Assembly: GCF_021018805.1 (NCBI RefSeq)
Contig: NC_086258.1
Location: forward strand, 21,280,692 to 21,344,691
Direction: 5' to 3'
Length of the DNA: 64,000 nt
Source: Prinia subflava
Lineage: Eukaryota; Chordata; Aves; Passeriformes; Cisticolidae
In this document: positions 45,791 to 57,130 of the stretch, in pieces
Numbering within the stretch: position 1 is the stretch's first letter
Layout: each line of letters begins with the position of its first letter
Position numbers and translations under genes: made by a program
Notes under the pieces: generated by a model
Seen by the model: the letters and a program-made list of their open reading frames with translations, nothing else
Told to the model about the DNA's origin: nothing
Databases searched by the model: none

Positions 45791-47096
45791 GCAGTGACAT
45801 ATTCCTAATATGACACACAGGTTCTTGGGTATTTAATACATTCACATTATTTTTTAATGAATATTTAATGACAAAAACTCCTTTTTCTATATGTTGTGAT
45901 TAGAAATTTTCTGTTTGGCCAACTCAAAACAAGCTGAAATGATAAACAGCCTTTTTTTTTTTTAATAGTTTTAAATTTTATGTTTGTAAGCCTCAGAGCA
46001 ACTGAGATATTGGGAATATTGGACTACTGCTAAAGGAAAAAATACAGTTTAAAGTCCAGATATTCCAGGAAAGCTGCCTTGAATCCAGTGTCCCAAATTG
46101 CTTGGCACAGTCAACATCTCTGAATAATGAGTCTGTCTGTAGTGACAAGAAGTTACAGTATTTATCATTATTTAGATCTTCTCAAACAGGTTTTATTTGG
46201 GAAAACTCTATAAAAACTACTAAGGTAAAACCTTTAAAAATAGCAGTAGTGGTTGTGGGATCCAGGTACCCCTGTCCATGGAAAATGAGCATCCCCTGGA
46301 TGTCCAGCTGTCCCACTTTTAGGGGTGAAACAATTCACCATAAATCTTTCCAGCCCCAATTCTCAAATCCTTTGATGATGTGGGAATCTCATTGATCTTT
46401 AATTAAAGGAGATCACTGCCTCTCTTTTGTACAGACACAGCTCATGGCAACTCCAAGGCCCTCAAGGAAAAGGCAAACAAAAGACATCAACATTTATTTT
46501 TTTGAACCTGTTGGCTTGGGTTCAACCTCAGATTTTTTTTGTTTTCCAGACCTCAGGTGAGGTTACTTTACCACATGTAGTTGAAACCCCCCTGATAGCT
46601 CATGGAATATTTACTACTTTCCTGTTTGGAAAGGGGGATCTGGCAGAGCACAGGATTTACAGCAGAGTGAGCTCTCTCCTGTAGGCAGAGCAATTCCCAT
46701 TTATTTACTCACTCCCTGCCTTCCATGGGAATAGTTACGTTGGCAGACTTGATTCTCAGCTCTGCTTGCTGGAACACAGCTTTTATTGGGTTTTACCGGG
46801 GTTTATTTCATTTTATTTCTGCACCAAACTCACCAAGGCCAAGCAAAGCAGTTCTGTGTCAGATTACCCGGGTGCCAGGGGTGATGGCACTGGAGGACAG
46901 GGCCCTGCTCCCCCCTCAGGGAAACGATTCTCATCCCTCCCTCGTGCCTGTTTTTATGGGATCTGGCAGGAAATTCTCTCTGCTTTTTCATTTGTCTGTT
47001 TTTGTCATTGAGTTTTAGCCTGATCAGGTTCCCGATCCCACTTTTGTACAAAGGTGGGAGGCAGGGAGAGGGGATGGAATTATGGGATTTTGGAAT
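45791..47096. other. Intronic unique sequence, nothing firm
   Basis: AT-rich at 45800-46250 and otherwise mixed. No gene, RNA or mobile element is recognised. Confidence 0.35.
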
Positions 47097-47176
47097 AATG
47101 GGATGGGATGGGATGGGATCCATGGGATGGGATGGGATCCATGGGATGGGATGGGATGGGATGGGATGGGATGAGG
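47097..47176. repeat. GGGAT pentanucleotide array with ATCCATGGGAT breaks
   Basis: Runs of GGGAT are interrupted twice by a CCAT insertion that creates the palindrome ATCCATGGGAT. There are more than ten GGG runs separated by 2 nt on the plus strand, giving strong potential for a G-quadruplex. Confidence 0.93.
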
Positions 47177-48270
47177 ATGGGGACGGGATGAACATGGGGA
47201 TAATGACACCCTGCTGTGCCCTCAGTGCAGATGCAAACCTGTCCCTGAGGAAGGTTCTCCAAGATCAGGCTGGGGAAACTCTCCCAAGCACAAGGGCTCA
47301 TTTCCTGTGGCCATTCCCCAGTTCCATACCCCGGCTCCCCTCCCTTGAACAATACTTTTGTTTAGCCCCATATGCATTTATTCTGGTTTCTTTACCCAGA
47401 TCATGTCCAGATGAAGCTTTACATGTAAGAAAGGAAATTCCACTGGAGAAATGCAGCTTCTTGGAGAAGTAAAGTACATAAAGAGCTGATACTCCGTGGT
47501 AAGTTATGTCTGCCATTTATGATGGAAATGTGGTAAATGATGTGACAAATGATGTGTGCCATTTATCCTGTGAATAAAATAAATATATAATAATATAATA
47601 AATAATGTAATAATAAAATTATATAAATGTGCCATTTATCCTGTGAATCCCACAGGGAACTGAACTGAACTGGGGCACTGACCAGCCAAAGCTCTTGCCA
47701 CAGCTGATCCTTCCCACATTTTGGCTGCCACAGGACTGCTCCAGCATGGTGCCAAGGGGGTAGAAGGCAGTGCTGAGGCTGCACGTGCTGCTGAAGCACT
47801 GAAAGCCCCCAGGCTTAGAAAAATGAGGTTGCACAGATGGCTGGGAGCTGAAATCAGCTTACCAAGAGCTCAACAGATACACCTGGTGTCATTTGCTGTC
47901 ATAAAAACCATATTTCAGCTGTGATGGTGTTCTGTGGCTCCTGGGCTGGGCTCTCCACACAGCAGCTGCTTGGATGTGGTGCAAAACCATCCTAATCCAG
48001 CTGCAGAGCAAAGCCCTGTCCCTGCCAGACTCCAGAGCAGCAGGTGTGGCAGGGACAGAAAAACCCTTCCAAGGATTACAGGGCAGTGAGCATTGGGATA
48101 GAAGTGTGAACCCAGCAGCCTTGAAGGGAAGGGGCTGCCCCAGATCTGAGCCAGCATCTGTGGCAGGGAGAGGACCTGGGCTCTAAGAGCTGCTCTCCAT
48201 CTGCTCAGTGCTTCCTGTGCTCAGATTTGGGGCAGGCTTCGGCTGAGAGCAGCTCCTGTGCAACCCAAGG

Positions 48271-48800
48271 TTCCCAGAGCTTCCGGCCACTTCCCAGGAA
48301 CACCACAGTGATTCCCAGAGCTCCACACTGCTTCCCAGGAACACCACAGTGATTCCCAGATCTTCTCACTGCTTCCCAGGAACGCCACAGTGATTCCCAG
48401 AGCTCCACACTGCTTCCCAGGAACACCACAGTGATTCCCAGATCTTCTCACTGCTTCCCAGGAACACCACAGTGATTCCCAGATCTTCTCACTGCTTCCC
48501 AGGAACAGCACAGTGATTCCCAGATCTTCTCACTGCTTCCCAGGAATATCACAGTGATTCCCAGAGCTCCACTGCTTTCCAGAACTTCTCACTTCTTCCC
48601 AGGAATACCACACTGCTTCCCAGGGCTCCACAGTGCTTTCCAGAACTTCTCACTTCTTTCCAGGAACACCACACTGCCTCCCAGAGGTCCATACTGCTTC
48701 CCAGAAGCTCCCCATGCTTCTCAGAGCTTCTCACGGCTTCCCAAGAGTACCACTTGGCTTCCCAGGAACTCCAGACTGCTTCCCAGAAATACCACTCTGC
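48271..48800. repeat. 41-bp minisatellite
   Basis: The marker TTCCCAGGAA recurs at 48291, 48332, 48373, 48414, 48455, 48496 and 48537, an exact 41-bp period. Units alternate between GAGCTCCACACTGC and GATCTTCTCACTGC versions, hinting at a higher-order arrangement. After about 48560 the units become degenerate to about 48800. All frames are open over long stretches because 41 is not a multiple of 3, and the resulting peptides are artefacts. Confidence 0.95.
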
Positions 48801-49546
48801 TTCCCAGAGCCCTGCCCAGCACACTGCAGCGAGCTGTTCCCCCATCCCAGTGATGGGGGACCCCTGGAAAAGCCACTGCTCATTCCTGAGGGCTGTGCAA
48901 AGGGGTGCAGTGCCCCTGGGGGCTGTGGAGTGTGGCTGGAGGGGGCTCTCAGTGCCAGGACCCAGCAGCTCCCCCCCTGAGCTGGGTGGTCCCTGCTCCC
49001 CCTGTGCCACTGTTTTCACCTCACAGGGGTGGAGAAGCAGATCCCCAATGATTTCTGCATTTCAACTCTCACCTGCCAGCCACAGCTTTTGCTGTCCCTC
49101 ACTGGTGAGCTCCAAGCCCTCCCTGCACTTCGCTCTCTGCAGAGCTGTGTTTGGTGATGCTCAGGGCTCTGGGCAGGTTCTGCCCAGCCCTCCCTCCCCC
49201 GGGCTAGCCTGCCCTGCTTTAGGGGAGGAGGGACAGTGTGTGCAGGGCACAGACACATCAACATTTCAGAGCTCCTCATGCCAGCTCTCCCTGAGGTCTC
49301 TCTGCTGCTCGTCTGTCCATCCTCTCACTGATGAATCACGGGCAGGGGAAGGAGTGGAGCCTGCAGCCCTCAGGTGACAGCAGGGACACGGCTCAGGCCC
49401 AGCAGGAATCAGCATTATTGGAAGGGGCTGTGCTCTGACCAACCCTCCCAGAGCTCTGGGAGCGAGGTGGTCGTTGTTTCCCTGGAACTCTTGAAGTGTA
49501 CTTCCAAAGAGGAGATCCAGCAGCCCTTGCTGAATTTCCCTCCACC
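48801..49546. other. Intronic GC-rich unique sequence
   Basis: No gene is recognised. The plus-strand frame of 207 codons that runs across 48754-49377 begins in the minisatellite and has no domain. Confidence 0.35.
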
Positions 49547-49994
49547 TGATGCCTTCAGTTTTATCTTCCCTGTATTTCAGACTTTGTGCTGCCCAGGGGT
49601 GCAGCTCTGAGCTCACACTCAGGGTCACTCAGCTCTGCACACAGCAGGGACACAAAACAAATCCTTCTCCTGCTGCACACCAAGGACAGCTGGGACAAGT
49701 GTTCAGCCCAAAAGCACAAACAAGGGGGGCTGAAGGGAGGAACAAGAAGGATGGGACTGCATCACCTGGAGCTGTAATTAGACAATGAAACCCCAATATG
49801 CAAATGGACCAAAACGTATCAAAGACCTCATGACCCTTTGTCCACTTTGTGACCATTTTGGGTCCACCTTGGGTGTAGCCCTGGCCAGGCTCTTGTCCTG
49901 CCCAAGGTGTACCCTAAAGGCCTTTCAATAAATCTCTGCTTTATTCTCCAGTTCTGTCTAGTCTCTGTTCCCGCTCAGCCTTTCCAAGGCATCC
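49547..49994 (+). mobile_element. ERV LTR, copy C
   Basis: It starts TGATGCCTTCAG and ends GGCATCC (expected GCATCA, last base changed). It is the inverse of copies B and D: 'gctgcccaggggtgcagctc', 'cagggacacaaaacaaatcc', 'gggactgcatcacctggagc', 'atatgcaaatggaccaaaac' and 'ccaaggtgtaccctaaaggc', then the polyadenylation signal AATAAA at 49927-49932 and a T/C-rich U5. Reading it in this orientation puts U3, R and U5 in the normal order. It is a solo LTR. Confidence 0.92.
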
Positions 49995-50411
49995 CTCCCC
50001 TTCCTGAGAAACGCAGGGACGATCCCACTGCCCCCAGCCCCACTGGGCTGCAGTCAGCACCAGCAATCCAGACCTCTTCCCCTGAGGACAACAAACCTCA
50101 GAGACATCATCTCATGCTCCTGCTGTCAGCTGCCTTGAACAATTTATCTTCTCATTACCCCTTTAACAGCACGGCTGTTCTCTGGCTGATTGAGGGAAAT
50201 AACTCTTGTGATGGAGACGTTGGCTTTGGGTATAAAGCAGTGATATTATTATGCAGTAATATAAATGCTAAGTTCCTGCAGCCAGGGCCCAGAAGAGCTG
50301 GGGAAGGTGGAGAACACCTGGGCTGCTGGAACCCAAAGGTGTTCCTCTCTGACTTGGATAAAGTCATCTTAGGGCAGGTGGTGTTGTCATGGGAGAAAAA
50401 GCTGGTGGGGT

Positions 50412-50592
50412 GGAGAGAAGAGAGGAGAGAGGAGAGAGGAGAGAGGAGAGAGGAGAGAGGAGAGAGGAGAGAGGAGAGAGGAGAGAGGAGAGAGGAGAGA
50501 GGAGAGAGGAGAGAGGAGAGAGGAGAGAGGAGAGAGGAGAGAGGAGAGAGGAGAGAGGAGAGAGGAGGGAGGAAAGAGGAGAGAGAAAGAAG
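50412..50592. repeat. GAGAGGA heptanucleotide array
   Basis: About 24 copies of a 7-bp purine unit, GAGAGGA, are near-perfect in the middle and degenerate at the ends. Seven is not a multiple of 3, so every frame reads a seven-residue Arg/Glu/Gly repeat on the plus strand and Ser/Leu/Pro on the minus strand. The 315-codon plus-strand frame at 49907-50854 is a composite of LTR tail, unique DNA and this array, not a gene. Confidence 0.96.
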
Positions 50593-52945
50593 AGCTCATC
50601 TGAAATCAGAGTCACTCAGCCCTCACATATTTCAGACTACTGTGTTAGAGCAGATAATTTTCAGGGGATTCTTGCCTTTGGGTGCTCCCTATCTGCCCTG
50701 CTGCCCTCTAAGTGGAGCTGGAGGCCCCACTGTAGCATCCAAGGAAGAAGTCAGAAGAAATGACCCCAAGGAAGAACACTGGATATGGATGGCAGCAAAA
50801 GAAGCCATCAAAGGTAGCTTGTGCTGTGTGCAACATTTCCTCACGTCCACCTAGAGCCGTGGAATTCACCTGCAAACCTGCAGGGATGGGGAGAGCTCCC
50901 TGTGCTGCTCCCTCAGGTGATTTTTCCACTCTCAAATTCACTCCTCAGCCTGGCAGTTTCTTGCCTGCATAAACCCTCAGCTGTCCTGTGCACAGCTCAG
51001 CTCTGGGGTTGTGTGGGGATTTTCTGCTGGAGCTCCTCGCTGCTCTCCCTCTCACGGAGCAGGAGTGAGAGCACAGCAGTCCGTGGCTCTGGGGTTTGGC
51101 AAGGCACCAGGAATTCTTCATTCCAGAGGAACTCTGTTTCCTGCAGGAGCCTCAGCACTTCGCTTGGGCAGTGTCAGACACTTTTCATGGTAAATTTCCT
51201 TTTGCTGGGAATTCAGCTTCCAACAAAAACTGTGTTAAGGGTACTTTTACCAGCTTAGTGCACATCCAAGGCATGGGGACTGGAAAAACACACCTGGTGC
51301 CAGGTGTGGGATATAGGCCACCAGCTCTTGGAGCTGCTGCTCCCCCTCCAAGGGCACAACCTCTCTCAGCACAACTAAACCCAGCTAGTGGCAGACAAAA
51401 ATTTAAAAAACCCAGCCTACATCCCATTTGTGTGTTTCCAGCTCAGTCACCATTGCTTTATTTATGATATTTAAAGCAGAAATTCAAGTTCTTCACCTTC
51501 TCTGTTGATTTTCTTGGAGGACTTGTCAGGAAGTCAGACCTAGTGATGTGATAGTGAGTTGTCTGCTCCTGATCAGAGGGCAATCCCTGCTGCAAACAGG
51601 GAACACAGCCAGGGACAAAGGCCAGGAACAGTCCCCATGGGCCAGAGGCAGCTGTGGGTTGAGCTCTGACCCTACTCAGTGGCCACCTGTGTCACCAGAG
51701 CTGGACCTTTTTGCCAACAGCACTTTCCATCAGCATCACTGCCACTGAACAGAACCGTGTCCAGAGCCCTTCCTTCTCCAGAAGAGTGGAGCTGTGTGGG
51801 ATGTGCCCCTCACTGCTCTGTGCAGGGAGCAGGGATTAGGCACAACCTCAGCCCAAAAATCCACCAGCCACTGCCAGAACTGTGCAGCACCAACCTTCCA
51901 GCCTGAGCAGATGATGGGGAGCAGAGCAGTGAGCTTGTGAGCAGACCAGAAAAGCTCTGGGAGTCCCGAGGGCAGCAGCTGCTTTGCTGGGTCAGCACCC
52001 GGCACTGCACTGCTAGGAGGGATGAGCCCAGACATTTTATTGCCACGTCTCTGTAAAGGGCATTGTCTCAGTCCCTCCAGCTCTCTACTTTTAGGAGGAA
52101 AAAGCATATTGAATAAAAACCAGACATGTCAGCAGGGATGCTGTGGGCACAGGAGTTCCCTGAGCTCCGCTGGCTCCCAGCTCTTTCGCTGGGTTTGCTT
52201 CCACGCTGGAGCGTGTCACAGCCCGGGGACAGACAGGAGCTGTCACAATCCATCACAGCAGCTGCTCCTCCAGACCTGCCTGCACCCCTGGCAGGGCTCT
52301 GGGCTCTGCTGGGCAGGAGCCTCTCTGTGCCCCTTTGGATTTCCCTGCCCGTGCTCTCCGTGGCTGCCCAGGGCACGGCGTGGGCTGAGGGTGTTTGCTG
52401 GGCTGGAAAGGCTGGAGCTGTGAGAAACTCTTCTCCCTCCCCAGATCCTGTGACAACACTCATTCCCCACTGGTTTCACTCTCAGCTCTGCACAGAAGCC
52501 TGCAGGAAAAGAGGGCTTTGCCAAAAAGGGCACTTTGGCACCTTGGCACGGTGTCTGCCTCTGGCGGGGTTGGAAGCAGTCTGGGCAAAGGCCTCCTCCC
52601 CCCATTCTGTCAGCACTTACCTCAAACCCAGCTTTCACCCCAGCTGAGGGGTGGGATGCCCCCAGCATTGTGGGCAGGGGTGTCCCATGTCCTGTTCACC
52701 CCAGAGCACAGACAGAGCCCTGTGTCTGCAGGAGGCCACGCAGGGCTCTGGTCTGGACCATCACCACTCTGCTCTTTTCCTCACTGACCATAGGAAAAAA
52801 CCCTCAGGGCTCAGGAGGTTGTCCTGAAGGGTCTGGGATGCCCTCCCAAGCCTGGTGACCCAGTTCAGCATGGTGCCAACACCCTGGTGCAGGCACCAGC
52901 TCCAAATCCTTGGCCAGCACCTCCAGCATGATCTTGCCCATTAAC
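50593..52945. other. Intronic unique sequence, nothing firm
   Basis: No gene or mobile element is recognised. Overlapping chance frames occur on both strands in the GC-rich part at 51540-52860. Confidence 0.35.
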
Positions 52946-53110
52946 TCTGCGTAAACAAACAATCACTTACAACGTCAGGGAAAATAACCTCACCCGTAAT
53001 CACTGATTAGAAATGTTTGCTTATGGCTGGGTATTTATAGCCTACAAGAGGTAAATGTCACCCTCATTGCCTGCGTTCATGGGAGATATTGTTTAATTAG
53101 CAATTGCAGC
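52946..53110. promoter_or_regulatory. Candidate conserved intronic enhancer
   Basis: A repeat-free AT-rich island sits in GC-richer surroundings, dense in developmental factor sites. These are forkhead-like GTAAACAAAC (52951-52960), the inverted pair TAATC-ACT-GATTA (52997-53009) typical of K50 or paired-type homeodomain dimers, TGTTTGC (53014-53020, second forkhead core), a MEF2-like GTATTTATAG (53031-53040) and GTTTAATTAGCAATTG (53091-53106). Function is an inference from motif clustering. Confidence 0.4.
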
Positions 53111-54386
53111 CTCTGGGCTGCCGCTCTTTGGAATGGGAGATGAGTTCTGTGCTTTATTTACCCTTCCCTCTTATTTCCCTGCTCCTGTGCAGCAGTGGGA
53201 TCTTGTTGAGGACTTGGATCTCACCTGCAGTCATTCAGAGATCTTGCAGGATGCTGCTCTGGGCTGCCCTGCCCCAGGATGTCTCACACAGCAGCCACGG
53301 CCATCCCTCCCTCTCTGCTGTGATTTACCTGCATCCCACCCTGTGCTAAAACCCCCAAACTGCTCAGCCGCAACACTCCCACAATGTTGTCCTTCCGAAG
53401 GCAGGCAGGAGGGTGGAGGAGATAAAAAGAAGTATTCATACTGGTAGAAATGTCTCAAGCTTCCCAAATCTGCGGTAGACTTAAAGGGAAGTCATTCCAT
53501 AAGAAAGTCCAGCCTAAGACATCTGAGATTAGTGGTTAGAGCAGACCACAGAGCAGAAGGAGCTGGGACAACCCTTGCTCACAGGAGATCAGTTGTGAGC
53601 TATGCTCTGTAACCCCAGGTCAGTGGAGGGATTAAGGGGACTGAGGGAGCTTGGCCTAAAGCCAGAGACAAAAATCACAGGTAACTGAGCTCCTCACACT
53701 CCCAGAGTGTGTCAGGACCTACAAGAGTGGGATGAAGAACCACTGAAATCTCAGGGCAATCTCGATAAGGAGTCAGGCAGGGCCTGCCCTCTGCACTCCA
53801 TCCTCGAGTGGGATCAGCAGTGAACAGGATATGCTGATGAGCCTTTTTTCCAGCATCCCAGATTTGCTGTCCTTGATGTTTGTTGAACATACTCAGAGCT
53901 ACTCAAATCCCCCAGCAGCCTGTGATTATCTCATCTCTGCAGACAGGGAGTTTGTACATGCTCTGACAAACCAAACACGGGAGCAGCAATCTGTCAGGAG
54001 GAGTCTGCTTCACTCTCCCTGCACCGTGGCAGGGCTCTGTTGGTGCTGCTGGGATGTGTTGTACAAAAGCACAAAGACATCCAGGAGCTGCTAAACCCCC
54101 TCTGCTATTTCTCTGTCTGTCTGGAGCAGCCAAACACATCATTCCCACGCTGCTGCTGCCAAGCCAGACGTGTCCTCACAGCATCCTTGTCACTGGGGCA
54201 ATACCTGCAGACCCTGAGAGGCCACAGTGTGTGACAGTGACTAATGGGGGGTTCATGGCACTCTGGCAGGCACCAGGACAGGAGGAATCTGAGCTGGGCC
54301 CTGGGGACACCAGCCCTGCTGCTCTGGACTGGATTGCAGAGGGCCACAAGGACCTGCTGCTGGCACAGAGGTTGGCAAAGTGCAAG
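53111..54386. other. Intronic unique sequence, nothing firm
   Basis: No gene or mobile element is recognised. Confidence 0.35.
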
Positions 54387-54818
54387 TGATGCATTAAGAT
54401 TTTAGCTCTCCTGTTTTTCAGATCCTGCACTGCATTAGTGTATAACGCTGAACTCCATACAGAGTGTTAGCTACTCTCTTCACATTTTGGTCAGACAAAA
54501 CAATCCTTCTAAGCCTCAGAACCAGTGACACACCACAGCTTCAGGCCCCCAAAAATATAAACAAAAGTGAATCGAGGGGAGAAAACTGGGGGAATATGAC
54601 TTCATTACCTGAAGCTGTAATTGCAGAATTAACTCCTGATTGCAAGTAGACCAAACATATATCTGTCTGAAAAACTCATGTCCATCATCCATTTTGGGTG
54701 TAGCCCCTTGGAGAGGCTTTGTCTGTGTTTAATGCACCTGAAAGTCCTTAATTAAATATACCTGCTTGTATCTTTTTGGCTTTGTCTGGTCTCTAAGTAA
54801 GCCTGATTCCAGGCATCA
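54387..54818 (+). mobile_element. ERV LTR, copy E
   Basis: It begins TGATGCATTAAG and ends CCAGGCATCA, so the termini are TGATGC/GCATCA. The body follows copy A: 'gcattagtgtataacgctga', 'ttggtcagacaaaacaatcc', 'acacaccacagcttcaggcc', 'ttacctgaagctgtaattgc', 'atctgtctgaaaaactcatg' and 'ttttgggtgtagcccc'. An ATTAAA signal at 54751-54756 sits where copy C has AATAAA. It is more diverged from B, C and D, so it belongs to an older or sister subfamily. Solo LTR. Confidence 0.9.
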
Positions 54819-54949
54819 AGAGCACAGCTGTGCAGCAGGTGTGGTTTTGGTGGCTGCAGGCTGGGAAGCAGCACAGGCTGTGCAGGAGAAGAGGCAAAGC
54901 ACTGCAGAAGAAGGGAATACTGGTGACCTCAACCCTCAGAAGTAACAGC

Positions 54950-55500
54950 TCTGTTAATTAACCAACACAGCCTCACCCCTGATGAGTCACAGCTTTGTCC
55001 AAGAAGGATGAGTGAGATAAAAGAGGGGGTGAGCTGGTAAGGTTGGGGGTCATGTTTGAGGAACTTTGAGGATCCTGAATGAGAGGATCCTGGGGAGAGA
55101 ATATCACTGCTGTGAGGTCAGTGTGGGTGTGCAGTCAGAGCCTGTTGTTGGAACCTGCAGTCACAGTCTAGCTGGGTAAAAGCTGCAGTCAGAGGCTGCA
55201 CACCAATCCCTGCAGTCAGAGGCTGCACACTGATCCCTGCAGTCAGAGGCTGCACACCAATCCCTGCAGTCACAGTCTGCACACTGATCCCTGCAGCCAG
55301 AGTTTAGCAGGAAATAAGCAGCAGTCAGAGGCTGCAAGGGAAACCCACAGCAGGAGCTTGCTGCAGCCAGGGTCAGGGAATAGTTGGAGTTAGGATGACT
55401 AAGCCGTGAAGAGGAATAAACCAAGACCATTTTCATGCAGTGTTTAACAAGAAGTCTGTGTCTCGGCTCATTTTTACCCTCTAATAAGAGGGCTCCTGCA
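54950..55500 (+). mobile_element. LTR-like element with internal 27-bp repeats
   Basis: A TATA-like GATAAAAGAG (55016-55025) is followed by a 27-bp tandem array. Next comes GGAATAAACC with a polyadenylation signal at 55415-55420, and then 'aagtctgtgtctcggctca', which resembles the R/U5 end of avian retroviral LTRs. Outer boundaries and family are uncertain. No coding sequence is attached. Confidence 0.45.
55156..55312. repeat. 27-bp minisatellite
   Basis: CTGCAGTC/CTGCAGCC recurs at 55183, 55210, 55237, 55264 and 55291, an exact 27-bp period with unit core CTGCAGTCAGAGGCTGCACA. Units alternate between CCAATCC and CTGATCC linkers. Because 27 is a multiple of 3, the minus strand reads a nine-residue repeat rich in Cys, Asp and Ala. 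It looks like an artefact. Confidence 0.93.
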
Positions 55501-56759
55501 ACAAGGCAGCACACAGATTACAGCTCAAAACCCCAGGGAGCCCTCAAGTGCTCTAGCCCTGAGCACCAGGATGCCACTTCTCTCTCTTTCCGAGTGCATT
55601 TGGGTTTCTCCTGGTAGACAACACTTGCCTTGTGTCTTTTAAACATGCTCTATTAACTGCCATCACATTTTATCACTCCTCTGGCAATATCCAGCAACAC
55701 CTCTATAATTTATTGTCATTAGTTTTATTCTCAGCCGCCACAGAGGTCACAGCATGGGGGGAGAAGAGAACTTCATCCATTTCAGCACTGGACGTGCTGC
55801 AATAATAGCTTTTCAAACAGCTGATGGTAGAGGGATATGAAAAGATAATGAATATCGAGGAATAAAGGAACTGACCTTTTTCCAACAAGAGACTCTTTCA
55901 GCATTGTGACACTTGGAATTTGGGTGAAATGAACCCTGACTCTCAAGGCTGTGTTTTCTGACACCTCTGATGCAGACATCTCCCTCGGAGCTGGGCTGCT
56001 CAGACTCCCTTGGCAGCCAGGGAAGCTTTTCTGGCAGAGGAGTGTAGTGAATTGTACCTTGAAAATGCCTGTTTCATTCTGGTGGCACTGAGGAGAGCCT
56101 CAGGAGTTGTCCCGGATGGAGATATCTGAAGGTGGCCCTGTGCTCAGTGTCCTGATCACCTGCTCTAAGAGGCTCCTGAGCTCAGAGATGCAGGTCCTGC
56201 CTCTGGGGAGGAACAACCCCTGCTTGGGGAATGGCCATTTATTGTTGGCTTCCCTACACATGCCCAGCTCGGGCGTGGGTCTCCTCAGACAAACCACTTT
56301 CCAGCCAATAAATCTGGTTTCATTTGAGCAGGAATAAGGACAGTGAGGTCCACTCAGCCAGACCTGTTCTGCCCAGATGCCTGAGAGAAGTGGCAGCTTC
56401 AGAGTCCCTTAAGGGATCCTGAAACTCGTGTTGTGGTGCCACAGCTGAGGTGACTGTGAGCCTGTTTCTAGCTGTCACAGCTGCCCAGTCTGCCAGAAAA
56501 TCCCCCCGGGGGAGTTTCTTACCCTCCAGGAGATTAGATCTCCCCTCCTGACTCCAAGCCCCATAGCCCAGAGGGGAGCACACCCCACTGGGCCCTTCCC
56601 TTGCTTGGACAAAACCTCTGCCCCAGTCCAAGGACCCTGGAAGAGCAAACAGTGGGGTTTGGAGCCTGAAAGAGGAGCTCAGCTTGATGTAAGCTTTGCC
56701 ATAGATTTTGAAGGCAGAAGTAATTAAAGCCATGGCTCTAAGTGGGAAATAGGCTGGCA
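55501..56759. other. Intronic unique sequence, nothing firm
   Basis: No gene or repeat is recognised. The 180-codon minus-strand frame at 56320-56862 has no domain and runs antisense into a LINE remnant. Confidence 0.35.
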
Positions 56760-57130
56760 TGAAGCAAGGCTCTCTCCAAGAGAGATTGTGGCAGGCTAAT
56801 CCGATATCTCTCTCTGATAAGGTAATGGAGTTTTTAGACAAAGGGAACATGCTTGATACCATCTCTGGGGGCTGTGAGAGAGCATTCGATATGGTGTCGC
56901 ATCAGGAGCTCATTAGTGATGCTGAGGAAAACGAGGATTACAGGAGAATTCAAAGGGGAGGGAGGAACCGAATAAAGACAAGGCGGAAAAAATCTTGTGG
57001 TGCAGGGAAGAGTCAGGCTGGGAGGAGTTGACAGAGCTCCTAAAGGGCTACCCCTAAGGCCAAGATTGTTCAGTGTTTCTATGGAAAATCTTAATGAAAG
57101 TACAAAACGTGCCAATAACTCATGGCTGGG
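56760..57130 (+). mobile_element. CR1/L3-type LINE reverse transcriptase remnant
   Basis: The plus strand translates in one frame to a stretch containing FLDKGNMLDTIS followed by an AFDMVSHQEL segment. It corresponds to the finger/palm region of non-LTR reverse transcriptases, where KAFD-V-H is the usual form. The frame is then lost by decay, and later DNA ('gttcagtgtttctatggaaa') resembles the next palm segment. The remnant is inactive: short, frameshifted and lacking the catalytic Asp pair. It is older than the CR1 tails elsewhere in the window. Confidence 0.7.

Noticed and set aside
48549..49019. Trp/Ser/Glu-rich minus-strand frame with repeated units
   Set aside because: Translation of the 41-bp minisatellite; repeats shift frame each unit.
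49907..50854. 315-codon plus-strand frame with a charged heptad repeat
   Set aside because: Starts inside an LTR, crosses unique DNA and a heptanucleotide array. Composite chance frame.
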